From the NCBI GenBank assembly GCA_903901395.1, contig CAIUQW010000246.1, positions 1 to 11,911 of the forward strand: DNA of 11,911 nucleotides. Direction: 5' to 3'. The first letter of the stretch is position 1. Every line of letters begins with the position of its first letter. The DNA comes from an uncultured Chlorobiales bacterium (lineage in GTDB: Bacteria > Bacteroidota > Chlorobiia > Chlorobiales > Chlorobiaceae). The position numbers were made by a program, and so were the translations under genes. Below, one piece after another: positions 1 through 5,853 of this stretch. The notes under the pieces are model-generated. The model was not told the origin of the DNA. It did not search any database and was given only the letters and a program-made list of their open reading frames with translations.

Positions 1-1
1 A

Positions 2-562
2 ATCGTGGCGCTCCTCGGCGATCACGGACGCTACCGGCTCGGCATGGCCCGCTGGGGGCTGATTCCGCACTGGTCGAAGGAGATGCCGAAAAACCGCCCG
101 ATCAACGCCCGCGCCGAAAGCCTCGCCATCAAGCCATTCTTCCGCCATATGCTGAACCGGCAGCACTGCATCGTTCCGGCAAGCGGCTTCTATGAATGGA
201 AGCCCACCGGGGAGAAACGCAAGGAGCCCTGGTACATCCGCCGGAAGGACAATCGTCCGATGGCTTTGGCGGGACTCTGGGACGAGTGGCAGCCGCCCGG
301 CCCGCCATCGCTGCCGATGCTCACCTGCACGATCATCACCACCGCCGCGAACCGCGAGATGAAGCCGGTGCATGACCGGATGCCGGTCATCCTCGAAGAG
401 GCGGAGTGGCCCGCCTGGCTCGACTCCTCGAACCGCGATGCCACCAGCCTGCTCGACCCGGCGGACGACTTGGTGCTCGACCTCTATCCGGTTTCAACCG
501 CTGTGAACAATCCCCGAAACGACAGCCCGCACTGCATCGAACGCCTCGGAAACACCAGTTGA
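2..562 (+). CDS. SRAP-domain protein (YedK/HMCES family), 5' end missing
   Basis: This is the C-terminal 186 residues of an SOS-response-associated peptidase (SRAP) protein. The family covalently captures abasic sites in single-stranded DNA through an N-terminal Cys2 and shields them during replication. Visible hallmarks are MARWGLIPHW near the start, INARAE (Asn at visible residue 35), GFYEWK (active-site Glu 65), the core TCTIITTAAN, and PVHDRMPVIL (His 124), followed by the usual VNNPRND tail. The reading frame is open to the left edge and the GTG at base 5 is internal, so roughly the first 50 residues, including Cys2, lie outside the window. The family is normally about 220 residues. The stop is TGA at 560-562. 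The upstream partner cannot be seen. The spacer to the next gene (563-739) is AT-rich and could carry that gene's promoter, but I cannot assign -35/-10 boxes confidently. Confidence 0.93.
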   Translation: MVALLGDHGRYRLGMARWGLIPHWSKEMPKNRPINARAESLAIKPFFRHMLNRQHCIVPASGFYEWKPTGEKRKEPWYIRRKDNRPMALAGLWDEWQPPGPPSLPMLTCTIITTAANREMKPVHDRMPVILEEAEWPAWLDSSNRDATSLLDPADDLVLDLYPVSTAVNNPRNDSPHCIERLGNTS

Positions 563-739
563 ACCTTTGTGGGCTTAAAACCGTTAACAGACCCTGAGCG
601 TAAGGATGTTCAGACAAAATTTTGTATTCTGTCACAGAAAATGGCCAATATATAACCAAATGATTATAAATCGATTGTTATATTCTCCGTAAAATCATGA
701 GCTGATTTTTTCATCCATAAAACAACGATTCGTATCATC

Positions 740-1180
740 ATGAAGTCCACTGCCGGGATTTTTCTTGTCAGCCTCCTTTTCCTTGGCGCCTGCGCCCAGC
801 AACCCGCGCCGCAAACGGAAGCACAACAGAATCCGCAAACCCCCGCCCATCAGGAGTCAACCGAAAACGAAGGAAGTTCCGCCGCAACGAGAGGATCGGA
901 TGACACCAACCTTTCCGATGCCGAAGTTGCCGCCGGTGAGGAGGTCTACGAAACCAACTGCGCCGGATGCCATGACAGCGGCACGGGCGGCGCTCCGAGA
1001 CCGGGCAACAAGGAGGACTGGAAAGCGCTTATCGACCAGCCCATCGAGGTACTGACGAAACGTTCGATGGAGGGATTTGACGGCAAGAAGGGCACCATGC
1101 CGCCAAAAGGTGGCAATGACGCTCTCACCGAAAAAGAGGTTACCAACGCGGTCAAATACATGGTCTTCAAGACCCGCTAA
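740..1180 (+). CDS. lipoprotein monohaem cytochrome c, c-555/c5-like
   Basis: This 146-residue class I c-type cytochrome is predicted to be a membrane-anchored electron carrier on the outer face of the cytoplasmic membrane. Residues 1-17 form a signal peptide ending in the lipobox LGAC, so Cys18 would be lipidated. A low-complexity Gln/Pro/Glu/Thr-rich linker of about 40 residues follows. The haem domain has CAGCH (Cys74, Cys77, His78), a GGAPRPGN turn and GTMPPKGG, which supplies the axial Met120, then a terminal helix with NAVKYMV. The domain closely resembles the soluble cytochrome c-555 of green sulfur bacteria, but that protein has no lipid anchor or linker. This looks like a tethered paralogue that could pass electrons among sulfide or thiosulfate oxidation components and the reaction centre; the partner is not evident here. 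No strong Shine-Dalgarno precedes the ATG. A strong hairpin follows the stop. Confidence 0.9.
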   Translation: MKSTAGIFLVSLLFLGACAQQPAPQTEAQQNPQTPAHQESTENEGSSAATRGSDDTNLSDAEVAAGEEVYETNCAGCHDSGTGGAPRPGNKEDWKALIDQPIEVLTKRSMEGFDGKKGTMPPKGGNDALTEKEVTNAVKYMVFKTR

Positions 1181-1190
1181 TCTCTCGTAG

Positions 1191-1234
1191 CTGATAAATT
1201 GGGGGCGATCCGCCACTCGCCCCCAATTTATCAG
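1191..1234. terminator. bidirectional terminator hairpin between convergent genes
   Basis: Two 18-base arms (1191-1208 and 1217-1234) are exact reverse complements around an 8-base loop (1209-1216). The core reads AAATTGGGGGCGA on the left and TCGCCCCCAATTT on the right, so each strand has a GC stem with an A/T foot. It lies 11 bases past the cytochrome stop and 52 bases past the stop of the opposing nitroreductase, as expected for a shared rho-independent terminator. There is no long T run outside the stem. Confidence 0.8.
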
Positions 1235-1285
1235 TGCGCGACTTTTCTCCGATACATGCCGGAGCCGGTTGTCCCTGCGAAAAAT

Positions 1286-2113
1286 TTACGGCACGCGATG
1301 AATCAGCGCCGGTCGGTGTTGCACCGTTCGCGCGTAATGCACCGCCGGTTTGCCGAAAAGCATCGCGTAGCCGAAGAGGTGGTCGTCCGGAATGCCGAGG
1401 CTCCGGCGAATCTCGGGCAGCATCTCGTCGATTGCCCAGGCGGCGATGCCGTTCCAGAGCGTGCCGACGCCGCAAGTCTGCGCGTACAGCTCGAATGTCG
1501 TAAGGGCAATCAAGCAATCCTCCTTCGGGCAGGAGAGCTTTTTCGGAGCCGACGCGATGAGCAGGTGCGGCGCATCCCGGAAAATCAGATCGATCCGGTG
1601 CTTCTCCCATACCTTCACGAACTTCGCGTAATAAGTTTTCGATGCGGGCAACTTCCCTTCCCTGTCGAGACGAACAAGCCCCTCCATCACCTCTTCGCGC
1701 AAACGGGCAACCTTCGCGCGCTCATCGAGCACGGTGAAGCGCACCTGGCGCGAATTCACGCCGGTCGGCGCGTGCCACGCCACATCGAGCAGCTTCTGCA
1801 TCAGCGCGGGATCGAGATTCTCCGGCTTGTAACGCCGCACCGAGCGCCGCCCTTTGATGAGGGTTTCGAGCTGCAACGGATCAGGATAGCCTCCCTTCAG
1901 CGGCAAGCTCTCCTCCGGCCTGTAGCCGAGAATCGAAATCGCCCCCACCGGACAGATGGCCAGACAGTGCTCGCACCTGAGGCAGGCAGGCTCCTTTTCA
2001 GGCGCGATGGTCGGAAACCCCTCGCCATCCATCACGATGATGCGCGACGGACAATCCTTCGAGCAACTGCCGCACTGCGTGCATTTATCTTCGTCAACCT
2101 TGAAATCGATCAT
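1286..2113 (-). CDS. nitroreductase with N-terminal 2x[4Fe-4S] ferredoxin domain
   Basis: This 275-residue fusion has two parts. Residues 1-60 are a bacterial ferredoxin module with CTQCGSCSKDCP (Cys11, 14, 17, 21) and CLRCEHCLAICP (Cys44, 47, 50, 54). From about residue 80 to the end is an FMN-dependent nitroreductase-fold domain starting with GRRSVRRYKPENL, the FMN-phosphate-binding region, and including WHAPTGVNSRQVRF. Members probably take electrons through the clusters to flavin and reduce an unidentified substrate in the cytoplasm. The start is the ATG at 2113: it puts the first Cys at residue 11 and is preceded by AAAGGTGAT, complementary to the 16S 3' end. The frame stays open another 69 codons upstream, but that stretch crosses the tRNA gene and is not coding. 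The gene is convergent with the cytochrome gene and divergent from tRNA-Cys. The substrate is unknown. Confidence 0.9.
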   Translation of the reverse strand: MIDFKVDEDKCTQCGSCSKDCPSRIIVMDGEGFPTIAPEKEPACLRCEHCLAICPVGAISILGYRPEESLPLKGGYPDPLQLETLIKGRRSVRRYKPENLDPALMQKLLDVAWHAPTGVNSRQVRFTVLDERAKVARLREEVMEGLVRLDREGKLPASKTYYAKFVKVWEKHRIDLIFRDAPHLLIASAPKKLSCPKEDCLIALTTFELYAQTCGVGTLWNGIAAWAIDEMLPEIRRSLGIPDDHLFGYAMLFGKPAVHYARTVQHRPALIHRVP

Positions 2114-2129
2114 ATCACCTTTGTTTTGT

Positions 2130-2152
2130 TTTGTCACTCCGATAGCGACAAA
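2130..2152. promoter_or_regulatory. inverted repeat in the nitroreductase leader
   Basis: TTTGTC (2130-2135) and GACAAA (2147-2152) are perfect inverted arms, with two further paired bases inside after one mismatch. The element sits 17-39 bases upstream of the nitroreductase ATG, where a repressor site or leader hairpin could act. A second perfect repeat, AAAACT/AGTTTT with a 3-base loop, lies at 2188-2202 in the same divergent spacer. Function is inferred from position only; no known operator consensus was recognised. Confidence 0.3.
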
Positions 2153-2238
2153 CCTGAGACCACCCGGAGCAGCTCTCCGAAAATGATAAAACTCGAAGTT
2201 TTGTAAAAACGATTTTTTTCTTAGCTTAGGTTCACTTT

Positions 2239-2312
2239 GGTGAAGTGGCCGAGTGGCTAGGCAGAGGTCTGCAAAACCTCGTACAGCGGTTCGAATCCGC
2301 TCTTCACCTCCA
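2239..2312 (+). tRNA. tRNA-Cys (anticodon GCA)
   Basis: This is a 74-base cloverleaf. The acceptor stem GGTGAAG pairs perfectly with CTTCACC. The D arm starts GCC and closes GGC. The anticodon stem GAGGT/ACCTC encloses the loop CTGCAAA with anticodon GCA at 2271-2273. The T stem AGCGG/CCGCT encloses TTCGAAT. The discriminator is T (2309), the U73 identity base typical of tRNA-Cys, and CCA is encoded at 2310-2312. It is transcribed away from the nitroreductase gene and followed by its own terminator. Confidence 0.97.
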
Positions 2313-2330
2313 ATGACCACAGCACACGCT

Positions 2331-2363
2331 AAAAAAACCCCTGTAAATTCAGGGGTTTTTTAT
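2331..2363 (+). terminator. rho-independent terminator of tRNA-Cys
   Basis: CCCCTG (2338-2343), a 6-base loop TAAATT, and CAGGGG (2350-2355), followed by six T. A preceding run of seven A can pair with the T run and lengthen the stem. It lies 25 bases after the tRNA 3' end and is in the right orientation for it. Confidence 0.92.
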
Positions 2364-2556
2364 TGTTCGAAGCTCCGCTCCGACAACCTCAGCGCTCCAC
2401 CACACATCACACTCCCATGGTCGCCATAGCCATAACGAAACGCAATGGCGGGAATGAGATCGAAAATCAGTCATTACTCCGGCCACAATCAATCGCTATC
2501 GCCGTCGTTGTAAGAAATCAGGCTCAAGCCTTTATCAGTTTTGTCTTATCTGCATA

Positions 2557-2586
2557 CCCCGGACTGAAGTCCGGGGCAATTTTTTG
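2557..2586 (+). terminator. terminator-like palindrome with no assigned gene
   Basis: CCCCGGACT (2557-2565) and AGTCCGGGG (2568-2576) are exact inverted arms around GA; in RNA the innermost pairs would open to a small loop. CAATTTTTTG follows on the + strand, a classic intrinsic terminator shape. No + strand gene lies just upstream apart from the already terminated tRNA. It could end a small unannotated RNA or be one copy of a dispersed palindromic repeat. Confidence 0.6.
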
Positions 2587-2615
2587 AGATTTTTAATGCC
2601 GGATTAATAAGCGAT

Positions 2616-2659
2616 AAAAAAGCGAACCCCTTCGAGGCAATCACCAGGAAGGGGTTCGC
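2616..2659 (-). terminator. rho-independent terminator of the PEP-CTERM lectin gene
   Basis: GCGAACCCCTTC (2622-2633) and GAAGGGGTTCGC (2648-2659) form a perfect 12-bp stem with a 14-base loop. Read on the - strand the stem is followed by TTTTTT (2616-2621). It begins 38 bases past the lectin stop codon and is oriented to end that transcript. Confidence 0.9.
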
Positions 2660-2697
2660 GGGAGTATCGCTCTGATGTACCGGCGCTCGATGATCGT

Positions 2698-3552
2698 TCA
2701 ATCGGCCGTTTCCATCCTTTTCTTTCTCTTCCATACCGCCATGAGCGCGCCACCAACGCCGAGCAAAGCTACCGTGTTGGGCTCAGGAACCGGGGCGAAT
2801 TGATTGTAATTCAGTGACAGTACCTGCTGCGTCTGCGTCGCCCACCCGGTCGAGCCGGTAAAGCCGATCGATGCCGTCGGTGCGCCTATAATTGACTGTA
2901 TATTCCCGATGTTATACGAAAGCATGGCCGTACCGGGTTTCGAGTTTGTCTGGCTGACGCTCACGCTCAAAAGGCTGCCATCGTAATCGACCCAGGCATA
3001 CCACGGCCCATGACCATTGAACTCCGGCCAGATGTTTTGCGTCGCCTGGCTGACCATGGAGCCATTCACATCGATGCCGATATGATTGTTATTCGGGTCA
3101 CTGATTTCGCCATTATACCAGTTATCGAACTCTATGCCGACGCTCTTCGGAATGCCGGTATACGACCCGCCGTCAGTAGTGATCGTCCCGTAACCCAAGC
3201 CACCGCCATTACCTCCGGAGGTCGCGCTGGCGGGATTTTTTATGACGAAGACGATGCCATCCGCGCTTCCGTGACCGGAGTAAGTGCCGGTGTACTGAAA
3301 GCTGAAATTCGCGTGAATGGTTGTAATTCCAACCGGCGAAGTGCTGTAAGCCGAACCGATCTGGTACGTCGGATCGCTCCGGTTGTTATCGGTGAGCTGC
3401 AACACCCCGTTGGGAAGTTTTGTGGCCGATGAACCCGGCGTGGGAGCAATATCGTTAAGAGTGATGCTGTTCAGCATGGGAAGAGCCTCGGCCTGACCGG
3501 CGATGCCCAGACACCCAAGCATAAACAGAGTAGTAAGCAACTGTTTTTTCAT
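2698..3552 (-). CDS. secreted L-type (legume) lectin-domain protein with PEP-CTERM sorting signal
   Basis: This 284-residue protein starts with a Sec signal peptide (MKKQLLTTLF, cleavage near GQAEA/LP at residue 23). Residues about 27-252 form an L-type lectin beta-sandwich: ADGIVFVIKNP (Asp98), the glycine loop GGGLGYG (116-122), and the metal site E141-F-D143 ... N147 ... D152-P ... H157-IGID. The last is spaced exactly as Glu8, Asp10, Asn14, Asp19 and His24 of concanavalin A. WYAWVDYDG (184-192) and ASIGFTGSTG (228-237) are further lectin strands. The C-terminus is VPEP (255-258), a hydrophobic helix (about 260-274) and the basic cluster KRKKR, the tripartite PEP-CTERM signal recognised by exosortase. 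Expected fate: export, sorting at the envelope, release or anchoring, and Ca/Mn-dependent glycan binding. No exosortase or polysaccharide gene is in view. The gene stands alone between its terminator and a 1-kb spacer. A small repeat, TGTCA/TGACA (3556-3571), sits just before the start. I see no Shine-Dalgarno. Confidence 0.88.
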   Translation of the reverse strand: MKKQLLTTLFMLGCLGIAGQAEALPMLNSITLNDIAPTPGSSATKLPNGVLQLTDNNRSDPTYQIGSAYSTSPVGITTIHANFSFQYTGTYSGHGSADGIVFVIKNPASATSGGNGGGLGYGTITTDGGSYTGIPKSVGIEFDNWYNGEISDPNNNHIGIDVNGSMVSQATQNIWPEFNGHGPWYAWVDYDGSLLSVSVSQTNSKPGTAMLSYNIGNIQSIIGAPTASIGFTGSTGWATQTQQVLSLNYNQFAPVPEPNTVALLGVGGALMAVWKRKKRMETAD

Positions 3553-4030
3553 GTCTGTCAGGTTTTTGACAACTGATGATTGTTTGAATAACAGCCACTA
3601 TATACATATTTAATAAATTATTTAAAATATCTTACATGTATACTATATATGATCTTTATAAGTACGTCAACCCCATCGATACCTCTTCGAGTTGAAGAAG
3701 TGACGATTTTATGATGTAATTATTAACCTGACGCGACCTCACTCGTGATCGATTTTGAGGCGATATAGGGGCATTTTTGTCCTGTATCGACAGGAAAAAT
3801 ACGGCGGAAGGAATAAAGGGGTTTGCCTCTTCTTCGTCCTCTTCAGACCGGAAAATGAGGCTTGATACTGATTCGGCGCTGAATGTTATTCATGAATTAA
3901 CTATCGTATAAATGTATGATTATCAACCTTATACGTGTAGATTTTCCCCGAACCTTACTGTTGGCGTGAAGCCTTGGGATCGTATGAATTCACACCTTCA
4001 GCATTGAAATTCAGCATCTTGACGTAAAAG

Positions 4031-4057
4031 CTGACACACCGCTCATGATGGTGTCAG
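4031..4057. repeat. bulged inverted repeat in the long spacer
   Basis: CTGACACACC (4031-4040) and GGTGTCAG (4050-4057) pair as CTGA/TCAG plus CACC/GGTG with a 2-base bulge and a 9-base loop. It shares the CTGAC/GTCAG core with the stronger hairpin at 4301-4327. No T run follows, so it is not an obvious terminator. Confidence 0.4.
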
Positions 4058-4300
4058 ATCAAGACAATACAGATCATGTATATACTATCGATCCAAATCG
4101 CTCATCCGGAAATTTTTTTTCAGATTCTGGATAAAATTCTTGCAACTCAGCGCTTTGAGGTGACTCCTGATGCGGTTGAACTGCGTTCTTGCCGTCGCTG
4201 ATCATACCTCAAAACCAGCCAGCATCGGCTCTTCATCCACAAGCCACAAAGCAAAGCAGGAATATCTGATGCACCTCGGCGAGTGCTGACGCTTGATTCG

Positions 4301-4327
4301 GCATCATGTCAGTACCTGACGTGATGC
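4301..4327 (+). repeat. 12-bp inverted repeat with 3-base loop
   Basis: GCATCATGTCAG (4301-4312), loop TAC, CTGACGTGATGC (4316-4327). Eleven pairs are Watson-Crick. The twelfth is U-G if the + strand is transcribed but A-C on the - strand, so an RNA hairpin would be favoured on the + strand. No T run follows. It may be a structural element of a small RNA, or the palindromic site of a dimeric DNA-binding protein. Confidence 0.5.
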
Positions 4328-4503
4328 AGAAATGATGAATGATGGATACATACTATTTCTATATCGAATAGAACATCGCTCTCAGCCCGTCAAGAGTCGC
4401 GTTATCGCACCTCAGGCGGAATGCTTGATAACAGAGGCATATAAGCTGAACTCTCATATATATAGTTTCCTCCATAGCCTGCAGGCGCGACAATAAGGCA
4501 AAT

Positions 4504-4525
4504 GGGCCACCGTTTCCGGCAGCCC
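4504..4525 (-). terminator. GAAA-tetraloop hairpin downstream of the five-gene operon
   Basis: On the - strand this reads GGGC-TG-CCG-GAAA-CGG-TG-GCCC. The stem has nine pairs if the two inner TG/TG steps form tandem U-G wobbles, and it is capped by a GNRA tetraloop. On the + strand the same positions are C-A mismatches, so the - strand is the better RNA. It starts 67 bases past the amidohydrolase stop, but its T run is weak (ATTTGCCTTATT). It is a plausible 3' end or processing stem of the operon transcript. Confidence 0.5.
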
Positions 4526-4592
4526 TTTTCGTGTTTGCTGGCTCTCCTTTGAGTCAGCCCTTAAGCTATAATACTATACCCTCCGTCTGTCC

Positions 4593-5810
4593 TCACCCCG
4601 CCAAAAACCTCAGAGCGAGGTAGCTCATCATGCCCATGCCGGTTTCGAGAGCGTGCTCGTCGGGGTCGAAGGTTGGCGAGTGAAGCAGATTGCCCGGCGC
4701 GGAGCCGTCGAGGCCGGTACCGAGCTGCCAGAAGCTGCCGGGGCACTCACGCAGGTAGTAGGCGAAATCCTCGGCGGTCATGAGCGGCTCCGATTTGTGC
4801 ACTTTCTCGTCGCCGAGAAACTCCTTGCCCGCTTCCCAGGCGATGTCGGTCATGTCGGGATCGTTGCTGAGCACCGGATAGCCGCTGACAATCTCGACCT
4901 CTGCCTCGCAATCGAACGCGGCGGCAACCTGCTTGACCGTCCGGTCGAACTTTTCGTGCAGGAGCGCGCGAAGCTCTTCGTTCATGGTTCGCATCGTGCC
5001 CATCATCGTCACCTTGCCGGGGATGATGTTGGTGGCGTGGCCGCCGTTGATCGAGGCGATGGAGAGCACCGCCGATTCGTGCGGCGGGGCGACGCGGCTG
5101 ACAAGGTGCTGCAAGGCCGTGATGATGTGCGCCGAGGCAAGAATCGGGTCGCGCGTCTTGTGCGGCGCAGAGGCGTGGCCGCCCTGGCCGTGAATCGTGA
5201 TGTAAAGCTCGTCGGCGGCAGCCATGAAACTCCCCTTGCACATGGCGATGCTGCCGCTTTTGACGCTCGGAAAGCAGTGCTGCGCGAAGATCGCCGATGG
5301 CTGGTACTTTTCGAGCAATCCCGCCTCGATCAGCGGCCTGGCGCCGCCGGGCGCTTTCTCTTCGGCTGGCTGGAAGATCAGGAGCACGTCGCCCTTCAGC
5401 TCCGACTTCATATCGTTCAGCACGATGGCCGCGCCGAGCAGCATCGCCGTGTGCATGTCGTGGCCGCAGGCGTGCATGCAGCGATCGACCGTCGAAGAGA
5501 AATCGTGCTGGTTCTCCTCCTGAAGCGGCAGCGCGTCGATGTCGGCACGCAATGCTATGGTGCGCCGCTCTCCGGTTATCGCTCCTTCGCCCCGCAAGAG
5601 TGCAACCACACCAGTCTCCATGAGCGGCGGTTCGGCTTCGATGCCAATCTTGGCGAGATACTCTTTGATGAATGCAGTAGTTTGAAACTCCTGATAGGAG
5701 AGCTCGGGATGCTGGTGCAGGTGACGCCGCAACGCCGCTACCTCGGGATAAATCCTGCGTGCAGCCTCCCGAACCGTGGCTGCAATGGTACTGAAATCCT
5801 CATCCTTCAT
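4593..5810 (-). CDS. M20D-family metal-dependent amidohydrolase
   Basis: This 405-residue cytoplasmic enzyme belongs to the M20 family, subfamily D (IAA-amino acid hydrolase, hippuricase and N-acetyldiaminopimelate deacetylase group). It hydrolyses an amide bond in an N-acyl amino acid with one or two bound metal ions. Motifs in order: RRHLHQHPELSYQE (28-41); ALRADIDALPLQE (86-98); MHACGHDMHTA with ligands Cys115 and His117; FQPAEEKAPGGA with the catalytic Glu pair 150-151; QHCFP with His178; the dimerisation domain with HGQGGHASAPH (207-217); TAEDFAYY; and LLHSPTFDPDE with ligand His377. Cys115 is characteristic of M20D. The substrate cannot be fixed from sequence; N-acetyl-diaminopimelate or another N-acyl amino acid are candidates. 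It is probably the last gene of the operon, 43 bases after the CBS gene. The chosen ATG has no clear Shine-Dalgarno. Confidence 0.9.
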   Translation of the reverse strand: MKDEDFSTIAATVREAARRIYPEVAALRRHLHQHPELSYQEFQTTAFIKEYLAKIGIEAEPPLMETGVVALLRGEGAITGERRTIALRADIDALPLQEENQHDFSSTVDRCMHACGHDMHTAMLLGAAIVLNDMKSELKGDVLLIFQPAEEKAPGGARPLIEAGLLEKYQPSAIFAQHCFPSVKSGSIAMCKGSFMAAADELYITIHGQGGHASAPHKTRDPILASAHIITALQHLVSRVAPPHESAVLSIASINGGHATNIIPGKVTMMGTMRTMNEELRALLHEKFDRTVKQVAAAFDCEAEVEIVSGYPVLSNDPDMTDIAWEAGKEFLGDEKVHKSEPLMTAEDFAYYLRECPGSFWQLGTGLDGSAPGNLLHSPTFDPDEHALETGMGMMSYLALRFLAG

Positions 5811-5832
5811 AAACCGTATTTTTCGTTATAGC

Positions 5833-5852
5833 CAACCGGCACTCAACCGGCA
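5833..5852. repeat. tandem 9-mer between the CBS and M20 genes
   Basis: CAACCGGCA occurs at 5833-5841 and again at 5844-5852, offset by 11 bases, about one helical turn. It fills much of the 43-base spacer between the CBS stop (5854-5856) and the amidohydrolase start. It may be chance or a protein-binding pair. Confidence 0.3.
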
Positions 5853-5853
5853 T

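Larger units (their letters stand above)
2364..2697. other. gene-free stretch between tRNA-Cys and the lectin gene
   Basis: About 330 bases with no credible gene. A 74-codon + frame starts with TTG inside the tRNA terminator and ends inside the next hairpin. A 62-codon - frame overlaps the lectin terminator. Neither has a ribosome-binding site or family resemblance. The recognisable content is two hairpins, at 2557-2576 and 2616-2659, listed separately. Confidence 0.6.
3553..4592. other. 1-kb non-coding region rich in hairpins
   Basis: No frame here gives a convincing protein: all three frames on each strand are interrupted often. It is AT-rich next to the lectin gene, which would be its promoter side. 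Visible structure includes hairpins at 3772-3800 (CCTGT/ACAGG), 4031-4057, 4301-4327, 4357-4373 (TTCTAT/ATAGAA) and 4504-4525. TATACTAT-like words recur near 3599, 3637, 4078 and 4351. The words CTGACA, CTGACG and TGTCAG occur seven times in total. The region carries the lectin promoter and the 3' end of the folate/ppk operon transcript. The middle could hold a small RNA or a decayed gene, but I cannot identify either. Confidence 0.6.

Noticed and set aside
2114-2320. N-terminal extension of the nitroreductase frame to 2320
   Set aside because: It would translate through the tRNA-Cys gene; the ATG at 2113 has a ribosome-binding site and family-like length.
2363-2587. 74-codon + frame after tRNA-Cys
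   Set aside because: It starts with TTG inside the terminator and ends inside the next hairpin, with no ribosome-binding site and no recognisable domain.
2239-2697. tRNA-Cys as an integration site for a mobile element
   Set aside because: No second copy of the tRNA 3' end and no integrase gene is present in the window.
4083-4258. Possible transposase remnant on the - strand (frame with TQFNRIRSHLKAL)
   Set aside because: The open stretch is only about 40 codons after a stop, with no DDE motif, terminal repeats or target duplication; chance is adequate.
4653-5831. 392-codon + strand frame opposite the M20 gene
   Set aside because: The opposite strand has every M20D motif in order; this frame is a high-GC shadow rich in Arg, Val and Gly.
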